A stretch of DNA of 64,000 nt, taken from assembly GCF_030538755.1 (NCBI RefSeq), contig NZ_JAUNTJ010000006.1:82951-146950 (forward strand), read 5' to 3'. Under the pieces are notes generated by a model that saw only the letters and a list, made by a program, of their open reading frames with translations, did no database searches and was not told the origin of the DNA. The DNA comes from Paracoccus sp. (in: a-proteobacteria). GTDB lineage: Bacteria; Pseudomonadota; Alphaproteobacteria; Rhodobacterales; Rhodobacteraceae. Positions within the stretch are counted from its first letter, which is position 1. Each line of letters starts with the position of its first letter. Below, in pieces: positions 52,382-60,117 of this stretch. Position numbers and translations under genes: made by a program.

Positions 52382-53547
52382 TGACCGCTGCCATGCCCGC
52401 CCCCGGCCCTGTGATGGTGCAGGTGCGGGCAGACGCCCCGGATGCGGCGGCGCAGATCGCCGCCGGGGTGGCGGGTTGCGATCCGGCGCTGGTGCTGATC
52501 TTTGGCCCGCCCGGCCCCGCGTTCGAGGCCATCGCCCACGGGTTGCGCGCGCGCCTGCCGTCGGGCTGTTCTATCGCCGGTTGTTCCTCTGCCGGGGAAA
52601 TCGGGCCGCAGGGCTATGTGACCGGCTGTGTGGTGGCGGTGGCCTTTCCCTCGGCCAGTTTCCGGGCGCGGGCCTTGGTGCTGCGGGATCTGCCGCAATT
52701 GCCGGTGTCGGACTGGATGGCCGAACTGCGGCGGATGCAGGCGGCCTTTGGGGCCGATCCACGCCGGAACACCTTTGGCATCCTGCTGCCCGACGGGCTG
52801 GCGGGCAAGGAAGACGTGCTGGTCGCCACGATCGAGGCGGCGCTGCCCGCGCTGCCGGTTCTGGGCGGCTCGGCCGGGGACGGGCTGGAATTTCGCCGCA
52901 CCATGCTGATCGCCGATGGTCTGGTGACGACCGATGCGGCGGTGTTTCTGATGGTCGAAACCGACCTGTCCCTGGCCGAGGTGACATTCGCGCATTTCAG
53001 CCCCTCGGATACGCTGGCGGTGGTGACGGCGGCGGTGCCCGAACAGCGGCTGATCCTTGAACTGAACGCCGAACCCGCCGCCGCCGAATATGCCCGGCTG
53101 ACCGGCATCGCGCAGGCCGATCTGACCCCGACCGAATTCGCCCGGCATCCGCTGTTGCTGAAAACCGGCAAGCGGCACCATGTCCGCGCCATCAGCGGCA
53201 CGACGCCGCAGGGCGGGCTGTCGCTGCTGTCGGCCATCGACACCGGTACCGTGCTGCGCCTTGGCCGGGCCGAGGATCTGATCCACGGCTTTGCCGATGC
53301 GCTGGACCGGCTGCCACGCCCGCCGCTGATGGTGCTGGGGTTCGACTGCATCCTGCGGCGGCTGGCCATCGAGCGCGCCGGGCTGACTGACGCCATGTCG
53401 GATATGTTCACCCGCTATCGCATCGCCGGGTTTTCGACCTATGGCGAACAGCACAGCGGAATGCATGTGAACCAGACCTTCGTCGGGCTGGCCTTTCTGC
53501 CGCCGCCCGATGCCGCTGATCCTGCCGGGGCATCCGATGCTGCGTGA
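52381..53547 (+). CDS. FIST domain sensory protein
   Basis: A 388-residue cytosolic protein with FIST N and FIST C domains: SIAGCSSAGEIGPQGYVTGC near residue 62, GILLPDGLAGKEDVL, PVLGGSAGDGLEFRRT, and in the C part GFSTYGEQHSGMHVNQTFVG near 365, which is a strong family hallmark. FIST proteins are thought to bind small ligands such as amino acids and to feed signals into two-component systems. It starts on the regulator's stop codon (TGATG) and overlaps the kinase gene, so it is the probable sensory input. Confidence 0.9.
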   Translation: MTAAMPAPGPVMVQVRADAPDAAAQIAAGVAGCDPALVLIFGPPGPAFEAIAHGLRARLPSGCSIAGCSSAGEIGPQGYVTGCVVAVAFPSASFRARALVLRDLPQLPVSDWMAELRRMQAAFGADPRRNTFGILLPDGLAGKEDVLVATIEAALPALPVLGGSAGDGLEFRRTMLIADGLVTTDAAVFLMVETDLSLAEVTFAHFSPSDTLAVVTAAVPEQRLILELNAEPAAAEYARLTGIAQADLTPTEFARHPLLLKTGKRHHVRAISGTTPQGGLSLLSAIDTGTVLRLGRAEDLIHGFADALDRLPRPPLMVLGFDCILRRLAIERAGLTDAMSDMFTRYRIAGFSTYGEQHSGMHVNQTFVGLAFLPPPDAADPAGASDAA

Positions 53548-54859
53548 CGACGACAGCCCCGCCCGGCGCGAGGCCAAGCTGCGCCGCATCACCGATGTGC
53601 TGATCGACCGCATCGACCGGCTGGAAGAAACGCGCGGTTCGGCATGGTCGGTGTTTCAGGCCGCCATGGCGCTGGAACAAGAGGTTACGGCCCGCACCCG
53701 CCAGCTGGAACAGGCACTGGCCGATCTGTCGCAGCGCAACCGCGAACTGGCCGTGGCCCGCGCCGCCGCCGAAGAGGCCAACCGCTCTAAAACCCGGTTT
53801 CTGCGCGCTGCCAGCCATGATCTGCTGCAACCGCTGTCGGCGGCGCGGTTGTTTCTGTCGGCGCTGACCGACACCCCGATGAGCGAGGCGCAGCAGGAGC
53901 TGACCGACCGCCTGTCCGGTGCCTTTGAATCGGTCGAGGAGCTGATGCACGCCGTGCTGGACATTTCCCGGTTGGACAGCCAGCGGATCGAATTTCACCG
54001 CAAACCCGTGCGGCTGGACGATCTGCTGCGGCGTCTGGCCATCGAATATGCGCCGCTGGCCGAGGCCAAGGGCCTGTCGCTGCGATTCCCGCCGACCTCG
54101 GCCGTGGTGGACAGCGACCCGGTGTTCCTGCGCCGCATTGCGCAGAACCTTGTGTCGAATGCGATCAAATACACCGACCGGGGCGCCGTCGTGGTGGGCG
54201 TGCGCCGCCGGGGCGCGACGGCCTGGCTGGAAATCCACGACACCGGCCCCGGTATCCGCGCCGTGGACCGCAACCGCATCTTCGACGAATTTCAGCGGCT
54301 GGAAAACGATAACGGTGCCACCGGCATGGGGCTGGGCCTGTCCATCGTGCGCCGCGCCTGCGCCAAGCTGGGCCACCCGATCCGCCTGCAATCCGAACCG
54401 GGGCGCGGCACGGTGTTCCGCGTCGGGCTGCGGCTGGTCGATGATGCGGGCCAGCCCGTTCCCGCGCCTCAGCTCAATGCCCCTGACAGTCTGCGTGGGC
54501 GGGTCGTTCTGGTGATCGAAAACGACAACGGCATGTTGCGCGGCTATGAGCTGATCTTGTCGGAACGGTTGGGCATGATCCCCCGCCTTGCCAGCAGCAC
54601 CGCCGAGGCTCTGGCCACCATGGGCGAAGAACCCGTGGATGTGATCGTGGCCGATTACAATCTGGACGGCGGCGATACCGGCGTGAATGCGATCACCGCC
54701 CTGCGCCGTCAGGCGGGCCATCCGATCCCCGCCGTGGTCATCACCGCCCGCCGCGACCCCGAGATCGCCCGCAGTTGTGCCGCCATGGGCGTGCCGGTGA
54801 TTGAAAAGCCGGTCCGCACGGTCGATCTGCAACAAGTGCTGGAACAGGTGCTGGCGTGA
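53537..54859 (+). CDS. Soluble hybrid histidine kinase (FlhS-like)
   Basis: A 440-residue kinase with no membrane helix. Coiled coil at about residues 45-85, HisKA with phosphorylated His in RAASHDLLQPL near 94, HATPase domain (QNLVSNAIKYTDRG, DTGPGI, GMGLGLSIV) to about 300, and a C-terminal receiver with phosphoacceptor Asp in IVADYNLDGG near 374. Lack of its own sensor domain implies input from the FIST protein. ATG at 53537 preferred; 53510 is an alternative with deeper overlap. Confidence 0.9.
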   Translation: MLRDDDSPARREAKLRRITDVLIDRIDRLEETRGSAWSVFQAAMALEQEVTARTRQLEQALADLSQRNRELAVARAAAEEANRSKTRFLRAASHDLLQPLSAARLFLSALTDTPMSEAQQELTDRLSGAFESVEELMHAVLDISRLDSQRIEFHRKPVRLDDLLRRLAIEYAPLAEAKGLSLRFPPTSAVVDSDPVFLRRIAQNLVSNAIKYTDRGAVVVGVRRRGATAWLEIHDTGPGIRAVDRNRIFDEFQRLENDNGATGMGLGLSIVRRACAKLGHPIRLQSEPGRGTVFRVGLRLVDDAGQPVPAPQLNAPDSLRGRVVLVIENDNGMLRGYELILSERLGMIPRLASSTAEALATMGEEPVDVIVADYNLDGGDTGVNAITALRRQAGHPIPAVVITARRDPEIARSCAAMGVPVIEKPVRTVDLQQVLEQVLA

Positions 54860-54952
54860 CGTTTGCGACAAGCGGCTGGCCTGTGCGCGGCGGGGCTTGC
54901 GGTGCCGGGGCCGCCACGCGAACCTGCGGGCAGGAGGAACGGGCATGCACTG

Positions 54953-55531
54953 ATGAAATCCCTGCTGCTGGCGGTCGTGCTGGCCTGCGGCTGTGGTGCC
55001 GCCCATGCGGGCGAGGCGGGTGATACTGTCTTTGCCGAACGCGGGCCGTGGGCTTTGGGCGACCGGGTGTTGTCATGGCAGATGACCGTGGATGGCCCGC
55101 AGGCCGAGGGTTTTCAGCCGGTCAGCGATGGCGCGCTGGACGTGGCGCAGATCACCGACCCGTCGGATGGCCAGCTGGTGCTGCAACTGACCGTGCAGGA
55201 TGGCGGGCGTGATCGCCGGATCGGCCCGTTCCCGGTATCCGCCGGTGATCCGGTGCTGACATGGTTTCTGGAACAGACCGCCCGCGACATGTCGAACCTG
55301 ACCGGTGGCAGCCCGTTTTACATCCGCAACCGGATCAAGGATGCGCTGCTCCGGGGCGGCAGCCTGACCCGCGACGGCGATGGTGGCGTGGCCGTGTTCC
55401 AGCCCTTTGCCCATGATCCGAACGCCGCGCGGATGCACGGATTCCAGACCCTGACCTTTGAGGTCGAGGACGGCCCCGACCCGATCCGCCGTATGAGCGC
55501 CGTGACCAAGGCCGAGATCTTGTGTTTCTGA
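54953..55531 (+). CDS. Exported protein of unknown function at the end of the PQQ/FIST operon
   Basis: A 192-residue secreted protein with signal peptide (about 1-19, SLLLAVVLACGCGAAHAG). Mature sequence is soluble and beta-rich, with SWQMTVDGPQAEGFQPVSD and FYIRNRIKDALLRGGSL as distinct segments. Not recognised. GCAGGAGGA lies 16 bases before the ATG, a long spacing. Its place 93 bp after the kinase gene suggests a periplasmic job in alcohol or C1 oxidation, but that is guilt by association. Confidence 0.65.
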   Translation: MKSLLLAVVLACGCGAAHAGEAGDTVFAERGPWALGDRVLSWQMTVDGPQAEGFQPVSDGALDVAQITDPSDGQLVLQLTVQDGGRDRRIGPFPVSAGDPVLTWFLEQTARDMSNLTGGSPFYIRNRIKDALLRGGSLTRDGDGGVAVFQPFAHDPNAARMHGFQTLTFEVEDGPDPIRRMSAVTKAEILCF

Positions 55532-55552
55532 CTCTGCGATTGCGTTCCGCAA

Positions 55553-55660
55553 TCGCCGGGGGGCTGTCTGCCCCCCATGTTCGGCGGGGGAAAGGTCCGC
55601 CGGACCTTTCCCTTTATCCGCCTCACCCCCCCCGAGGATATTTTCAGACCAAAGATGGGG
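55553..55660. repeat. Intergenic repeat element, copy 3 (diverged)
   Basis: GGGGGGCTGTCTGCCCCCC forms a GC hairpin, followed by a second hairpin (GGTCCGCCGGACC) and then CCCCCCGAGGATATTTTCAGACCAAAGATGGGG. The order (GC hairpin, then C-run, GGATATTT, AAAGA) matches the copies at 19186 and 46202 with changes in the core. Confidence 0.6.
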
Positions 55661-55718
55661 CTGGTATTCGCTGTTACGGTTTGCCACATCTCGGGCATCA
55701 GTCTGAGGGGACCCTTTC

Positions 55719-56408
55719 ATGAGCTTTGACCGCCGCATCAAGATTGCTCCGTCCATCCTGTCCGCTGATTTCGCCGATTTCGGCCGCGAGATTCAGGCGA
55801 TCGAGGCGCAGGGGGCCGATTGGGTTCATGTGGATGTGATGGACGGGCATTTCGTGCCGAACCTGACCTTTGGCCCGCCCGCCGTTGCGGCGTTCCGGCG
55901 CCATGTCGGCACGGTGATGGATGTGCATCTGATGATCGCGCCGGTTGACCCTTATATTCAGGCTTTTGCCGATGCGGGGGCCAATATCATCACCGCGCAT
56001 ATCGAGGCCGGGCCGCATATTCACCGCACCTTGCAGGCGATCCGGGCGACCGGCAAGAAGGCCGGGGTGGCGCTGAACCCCGGCACTCCGGCCGATGCGG
56101 TGGCGCATGTGCTGGACCTGGCGGATCTGGTTTGCGTGATGACGGTGAACCCCGGTTTCGGTGGGCAGAAATTCATCGACATGACCGACAAGGTGCGCCG
56201 CCTGCGCCAGCTGATCGGCGACCGCCCCGTGCATATCGAGATCGACGGCGGCGTTGACCCGACCACCGCGCCGATGCTGGCTGCGGCGGGGGCTGACGTG
56301 CTGGTGGCTGGCTCGGCGGTGTTCCGGGGCGGCTCGGTCGCCGATCCGGCGCCTTATGGCGACAACATCGCCGCGATCCGCCGCGCCGCCGAGGGGGCGC
56401 TGGTTTGA
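55719..56408 (+). CDS. rpe: Ribulose-phosphate 3-epimerase
   Basis: A 229-residue TIM-barrel enzyme interconverting ribulose 5-phosphate and xylulose 5-phosphate. KIAPSILSADFADFG, WVHVDVMDGHFVPNLTFGP (metal/catalytic residues), VMTVNPGFGGQKFI and IEIDGGVDP are all present. Serves the pentose phosphate or Calvin cycle; a single gene here between an intergenic repeat and the tRNA. Confidence 0.97.
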   Translation: MSFDRRIKIAPSILSADFADFGREIQAIEAQGADWVHVDVMDGHFVPNLTFGPPAVAAFRRHVGTVMDVHLMIAPVDPYIQAFADAGANIITAHIEAGPHIHRTLQAIRATGKKAGVALNPGTPADAVAHVLDLADLVCVMTVNPGFGGQKFIDMTDKVRRLRQLIGDRPVHIEIDGGVDPTTAPMLAAAGADVLVAGSAVFRGGSVADPAPYGDNIAAIRRAAEGALV

Positions 56409-56496
56409 CGGCGGGGCAGGGGGAGGGTGCAGATTTCCGGCACCTGCATCCGCCCGCTTGACAAGGCACCCGCTGTGCGGCAAACAGCCCGCCTGT

Positions 56497-56572
56497 GGGG
56501 CCGTAGCTCAGTTGGTAGAGCGCGTCGTTCGCAATGACGAGGCCAGGGGTTCGATTCCCCTCGGCTCCACCA
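56497..56572 (+). tRNA. tRNA-Ala (anticodon CGC)
   Basis: Complete 76-nt cloverleaf with encoded CCA. Acceptor GGGGCCG pairs with CGGCTCC and contains the G3:U70 pair that marks alanine tRNAs. D arm GCTCAGTTGGTAGAGC; anticodon loop TTCGCAA giving anticodon CGC (codon GCG); T loop GGTTCGATTCC. Its last 17 bases are the attachment core of the adjacent integrative element; the gene is intact. Confidence 0.96.
56556..56572 (+). other. Attachment site attL (tRNA-Ala 3' end)
   Basis: TCCCCTCGGCTCCACCA, 17 bp, identical to 63707-63723. It spans the T-arm/acceptor 3' strand and CCA of the tRNA, the classic target for tyrosine integrases. Confidence 0.9.
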
Positions 56573-56644
56573 ATCATTCCCATGAGAAATTTTTTCTAGA
56601 AAAATCAGTGGGATGGCGGCGTTCTAGGCGGATTTCACGATCTT

Positions 56645-56679
56645 GAAAGACCAACTGGAAAGACCAATCGAAAGACCAA
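56645..56679 (+). repeat. Left arm-type integrase sites (three GAAAGACCAA repeats)
   Basis: GAAAGACCAA begins at 56645, 56658 and 56670, all in the same orientation, 12-13 bp apart. The same decamer occurs twice at the other end (63620, 63633). Positions 70-125 bp inside the att core fit arm-binding sites for the N-terminal domain of the integrase. Confidence 0.75.
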
Positions 56680-56694
56680 GTTGAGTCGGACGGG

Positions 56695-57129
56695 TCAGCT
56701 TGCGACTTCTTGCGCCCGCTTTCGGTCTTCCGTCCATGAGCCCGAGGCTTCGACGCCAGCCGCCTTTAGGTCCCTAACGTATTTCCGCATCCGGGTCAGG
56801 GTAAGAGAGCTTACTCCGATGATGCTGGGTCCGTCCTGCATAGAGAAGGCCCACTTGGTCCCCTCAATATGCGAGTTCCAGACTTCCCGCCATGCAGCGT
56901 CCAGCCGGTCGGCGTCGGATTGGACTACAGGGGCCCTTGCGGCAACCGTGCGGGAAGCTTCAGCTAGCGCAGCGTCCCTTAGGAGGCCCGTAAGCATAGA
57001 CGCTACGTCCGCGTAGGTGCTGCCTGAGGACGCCTTAGCAATGGCTTCCTTGATCGTGCTGGCGAGTTCTTCCCGCGCCATCTTCGGGGTTGTGATCTTC
57101 AGTTGAATTTCCGCAGTGGGGGTCATCAT
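56695..57129 (-). CDS. Island protein of unknown function, paralogue of the 58476-58811 protein (C-terminal domain)
   Basis: A 144-residue cytoplasmic protein, no family recognised. The C-terminal part (WAFSMQDGPSIIGVSSLTLT, then RMRKYVRDLKAAGVEASGSW) matches the C-terminal part of another island protein (WLFSLPEISEATSVDTPTIA, then MRARYMDLREAGREPVGDWW) in spacing and key residues: W-x-F-S, T, M-R, Y, D-L, A-G-x-E, G-x-W, D-x-K/R-R. The shared domain looks helical and may be a DNA-binding or multimerisation module. ATG at 57129 with AAGGA upstream; 57126 is also possible. Confidence 0.65.
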   Translation of the reverse strand: MMTPTAEIQLKITTPKMAREELASTIKEAIAKASSGSTYADVASMLTGLLRDAALAEASRTVAARAPVVQSDADRLDAAWREVWNSHIEGTKWAFSMQDGPSIIGVSSLTLTRMRKYVRDLKAAGVEASGSWTEDRKRAQEVAS

Positions 57130-57423
57130 GGGTGCTGTTCCTTGTTGATTGGTTGGTGTGGACGTTCCCGCTCATGTCAGCCGCCCCTAAGGGGATCGTA
57201 CCGTCACCTCAGGTGCCTCTTGCGTCCACCATCGGGGGACAAGAACGGCATGAGAAGAAGACCCCCCGCTTGAAGCGACGATGAGGCCGGGACGATCTGA
57301 TTGGAGCGGCTGACAAGAGCGGGAGGGCTCATGCAGCGATAGAGGATGAATTTTGCATAGGTGGAAGGGCGAGAGAATTTCCCCCGCCCGTCCCGTTGTC
57401 AGTGTGGACCTTCTGTCCCTTGG
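57130..57423. other. 294-bp gap with an 18-bp near-perfect inverted repeat pair
   Basis: No gene is supported. Arms at 57167-57184 and 57306-57323 match as inverted repeats at 17 of 18 positions (CCCGCTC, A or T, TGTCAGCCGC). The enclosed DNA holds further small hairpins (CCCCTAAGGGG, CACCTCAGGTG). It could be a structured RNA closed by a long terminal stem or a MITE-like insertion; no target duplication is visible at its edges. Confidence 0.5.
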
Positions 57424-58392
57424 TCAGTCGAAGTAGACGACCCCAAGGCGAACAGCCGCCCCGAAGCCAATCTCTCCGTAGACCGGATGCTTGATGGTCC
57501 ATTCGCGGCGTTGCTCGTCATAGCGCACGGCCTTGCGCTCCTGCTCCCGCATCCCCTCAATCAGATGCCCAAACCCCTCGGGGTCCTTTGAGGGCATCTG
57601 TTCAAGGCGGTTGAGGGAGAGGTGCCCAAGTTCTAGCAACTGCTGCGTGTCCCCTGCCACGACTGCTTGCCGCGCTCTGCGGAGTTCGTGGTCGGTAAGC
57701 GTAGCCTCCAAGCCCCCTACGGAGGTCTTGATTGCTGCCAGTTTGTCGTTCGCCTGAGCGACATAGCCCGCCACCACGCGCTGAACGGCCTCCTCGGAGA
57801 CCCCCTCAGGCAACGTGTCGAGGTCGGGCAGTTCGCCGCTTTCCACTGTGGAGTTCATCAGTCCGTCCACTACAGCCCCCCCGACAATCCGGTCGGCTTG
57901 TTGCAGGGCTTGGCTGGCGGCTTCCACAGCGGACTTGCGGGCAAGGTAGTCAGGGGCGGCGTTGGCCTCCTGTTTTCCTTGTCCGTCTGCTTTACCTTCC
58001 GGGCCCTCGGCTTTGGAGGTCGAGGCATCTTTCCCGGAAGGCTGATTAAAACCCGTGGAGGTTCCTTTGCGGTCCCACGGGGTAGGTTGTCCGGGTTCCC
58101 ACCCTTGCGGCAGGACCCCACCGGCAATGGCTGCCCCAATGGGGGTGATACCCATTCCTGGGATTGCCACGTGACCGGCAGGCGTAGGAGTGCTGACTTG
58201 GACTTGACCCCGGTGCAGGGGCTTTGAGGTCATCTGTCCGTCATGGTATGACACTTCCGTCTTGCGCATATCTTGGATGTGGATTTGCGGACCTTGGGGG
58301 CGGTTAGATCGGCTGTCTAACTGGATCGTCAGGGCCTTGAGGCGGTCCTGATCCACTGGCCCGTTCAGGTCAACGCTAGTGAAATTACTCAT
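57424..58392 (-). CDS. Island protein of unknown function, 322 residues
   Basis: The largest unknown gene of the element. Residues about 1-75 are polar; 76-95 are Gly/Ala/Ile-rich and mildly hydrophobic (MGITPIGAAIAGGVLPQG); 100-150 are low-complexity (GKDASTSKAEGPEGKADGQG); the C-terminal half is helical with coiled-coil character and ends in a compact segment (IKHPVYGEIGFGAAVRLGVV). This layout recalls phage scaffolding or internal virion proteins, but no family is recognised. ATG at 58392 has GGAG 10 bases upstream; the open frame before it overlaps the neighbouring gene and is rejected. Confidence 0.6.
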   Translation of the reverse strand: MSNFTSVDLNGPVDQDRLKALTIQLDSRSNRPQGPQIHIQDMRKTEVSYHDGQMTSKPLHRGQVQVSTPTPAGHVAIPGMGITPIGAAIAGGVLPQGWEPGQPTPWDRKGTSTGFNQPSGKDASTSKAEGPEGKADGQGKQEANAAPDYLARKSAVEAASQALQQADRIVGGAVVDGLMNSTVESGELPDLDTLPEGVSEEAVQRVVAGYVAQANDKLAAIKTSVGGLEATLTDHELRRARQAVVAGDTQQLLELGHLSLNRLEQMPSKDPEGFGHLIEGMREQERKAVRYDEQRREWTIKHPVYGEIGFGAAVRLGVVYFD

Positions 58393-58475
58393 GTCTGTGT
58401 GTCTCCGTTCTTTTCGGTGTGTTGGGGATATGCAGTAGGGGCGCTGGTGAGGCGCAGTTCGCGCTTGAGGCGCGG

Positions 58476-58811
58476 CTAGGGGCGCTGGGAGGGCGTCAGG
58501 ACGGGCCTCTTGACGTCCGTCCACCAATCCCCCACAGGTTCCCTTCCGGCTTCCCTAAGGTCCATGTAGCGGGCCCTCATGGCCGCAATGGTCGGGGTGT
58601 CTACGCTGGTTGCTTCAGAGATTTCGGGCAGGCTGAACAACCACGCTCGGGACGTGTTCAGTTCCCCATGGCCTAGATAGCGAACCATGCGCCAAGCCTT
58701 GTTCAGCTTGTCCTGAAGGTCTTGGATCATCCGCTGGTTTTGGGTCGGCGGACGCTTACGGGTGCGCTGTGATGCCTTGCGGCGGGGAGCGGCTGTAGGT
58801 TTCTCAGTCAT
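58476..58811 (-). CDS. Island protein of unknown function, basic N terminus, paralogue domain
   Basis: A 111-residue protein. The first 25 residues are strongly basic (PRRKASQRTRKRPPTQNQR), then a helix and the domain shared with the 56695-57129 protein (WLFSLPEISEATSV onward). The basic tail suggests nucleic acid binding. Start overlaps the upstream gene's stop (ATGA), so it is translationally coupled to the 95-residue protein. Confidence 0.65.
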   Translation of the reverse strand: MTEKPTAAPRRKASQRTRKRPPTQNQRMIQDLQDKLNKAWRMVRYLGHGELNTSRAWLFSLPEISEATSVDTPTIAAMRARYMDLREAGREPVGDWWTDVKRPVLTPSQRP

Positions 58812-59095
58812 AGACCTACCAGCAAAGCCTCAGCGCCAATCTGCGGAGGGAGGCCGTACACTCTCCGGTCATGCGGAGGGCGGTACTTGCGGAAGTGGAT
58901 AGACCTTCCTTCGGTTTCGGAGGCCGTGAGACCAGCCCAGCGGTGCAGAGGCATGGGATCGAAACACAAGGTCGCGCCTCGCCAAGCGTAGAGGAGCGCC
59001 GCTGGGTCTGCGCCGTTGCGGATCAGCTTGCGGGCCTGAGTACAGAGGCTCTCAGAGCCGGTCAGGTCTAAGTGGATCGCGGGGGCTGCGGTCAT
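58808..59095 (-). CDS. Island protein of unknown function, 95 residues
   Basis: Begins MTAAPAIHLDLTGSESLCTQ. Contains LLYAWRGATLCFDPMPLHRW and FRKYRPPHDRRVYGLPPQIG, no recognised family. ATG at 59095 overlaps the stop of the 62-residue gene (ATGA), and its own stop overlaps the next start, so three genes form a tightly coupled cassette. A longer frame to 59149 lies inside the upstream gene and is rejected. Confidence 0.6.
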   Translation of the reverse strand: MTAAPAIHLDLTGSESLCTQARKLIRNGADPAALLYAWRGATLCFDPMPLHRWAGLTASETEGRSIHFRKYRPPHDRRVYGLPPQIGAEALLVGL

Positions 59096-59283
59096 CAGTT
59101 CAGCCGGCGCTTTACGTGGATGCCGGGGAAACCTCCGGTAACTGCCCATACTGAACCGTCAGCTTCGTTGACGATCTCAGCGCCTTGTAGGCGGGCTTGT
59201 TCAATGGCGGCGTCCAATGCTGCGGCCTTCTGAGCGGCTGTCATGGGACGGGGGATGGTGTAGGCGTAGTCTTCATGGGACAT
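59095..59283 (-). CDS. Island small protein, 62 residues
   Basis: MSHEDYAYTIPRPMTAAQKA at the start, then an Ala-rich helix and a C-terminal beta-like part (SVWAVTGGFPGIHVKRRLN). First gene of the three-gene ATGA-linked cassette. No family recognised. Codon pattern and coupling support it as real. Confidence 0.55.
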   Translation of the reverse strand: MSHEDYAYTIPRPMTAAQKAAALDAAIEQARLQGAEIVNEADGSVWAVTGGFPGIHVKRRLN

Positions 59284-59429
59284 GGACAGGTCGGTCCTGT
59301 GTTTATGTTGAGGGGGAGGAGGGTTAGAACGATTGTGTTCTTTAGTAGGGGGAATTGGCCCCTCCTTCTGAAGTGAGGGGTATTCCCCTTCCCCGCCTCC
59401 CTCTGGGATCAGACCTGTCAGCCCTCAGG

Positions 59430-59729
59430 TTAGCTTGCGGAGGTTTCCCGAGGGATGCTTCGTCCGAGCAACTCGGAAAGCTTCAAAAGCGCCCATTGGG
59501 TATACCTGTCGGCCTCCTCATGGAAACCCTGCGCCCGAAGTTCTGCGGATTGGTAGGCGAGTTCTCCGGCTGTCTTCGCGGCCTGCATGGCGTTGAAGTC
59601 TTTCCGGCTGAGGCCCTTCGCGTCGGCGGCGTCCCGGAGGAGGTCCGCGCAGGCGACAAGGTGCTGGGTGATCGTGACCGGCGGCTCAGAGGCGGGAGCG
59701 ACGGAAAGGCTCTGCTGATGCTGATGCAT
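59430..59729 (-). CDS. Island protein of unknown function, 99 residues
   Basis: A small, mostly helical acidic protein (ITQHLVACADLLRDAADAKG; TAGELAYQSAELRAQGFHEE). AGAGGGA lies 5-10 bases before ATG 59729. The 146-bp gap after it holds purine-rich tracts and no gene. Not recognised. Confidence 0.6.
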   Translation of the reverse strand: MHQHQQSLSVAPASEPPVTITQHLVACADLLRDAADAKGLSRKDFNAMQAAKTAGELAYQSAELRAQGFHEEADRYTQWALLKLSELLGRSIPRETSAS

Positions 59730-59871
59730 GGGTGTCCCTCTAGGTTCCTTGGGTGTGACTGTTATGGAGGTTACGGGCGGGTGGCTCTGCGGCCTTCCTT
59801 GGGTCCCGTAAGACCCTCATACCCTGCCGGAATTTCTATGTAAACCTTTGATTTAGTTGCACTATAGGAGA

Positions 59872-60117
59872 CTATCGGACTAGGTCTAAGTTCTGCAAGA
59901 AAGGCTGCGGAGGCGCTGGGAGGCTAAACACGTGGCCTGCCCTGCCTTCCCCCGAGGTCCCGTAAAGGGAGCGTACGGGTTCTGTCGGGAGACCAAAGGG
60001 ATTGTTTCGGGGAGACCGAGGAGCGTAACAGGGACATGCAATAAGAAGCCATGCACTAAACGCGTAGCTTCGACCTAAATCAGAAAAAGACAGATAGGAG
60101 GCATACTCCTGCGTCAT
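59872..60117 (-). CDS. Questionable small ORF after the resolvase
   Basis: An 81-residue frame whose ATG overlaps the resolvase stop (ATGA). That coupling is the only support; the sequence (SPRNNPFGLPTEPVRSLYG, PAPPQPFLQNLD) is proline-rich with no recognisable fold, and the region also carries several short repeats. It may be non-coding. Confidence 0.25.
   Translation of the reverse strand: MTQEYASYLSFSDLGRSYAFSAWLLIACPCYAPRSPRNNPFGLPTEPVRSLYGTSGEGRAGHVFSLPAPPQPFLQNLDLVR

Noticed and set aside
59355-59843. 162-codon rightward frame in the element
   Set aside because: Overlaps the better supported leftward 99-residue gene and shows shadow-like composition.
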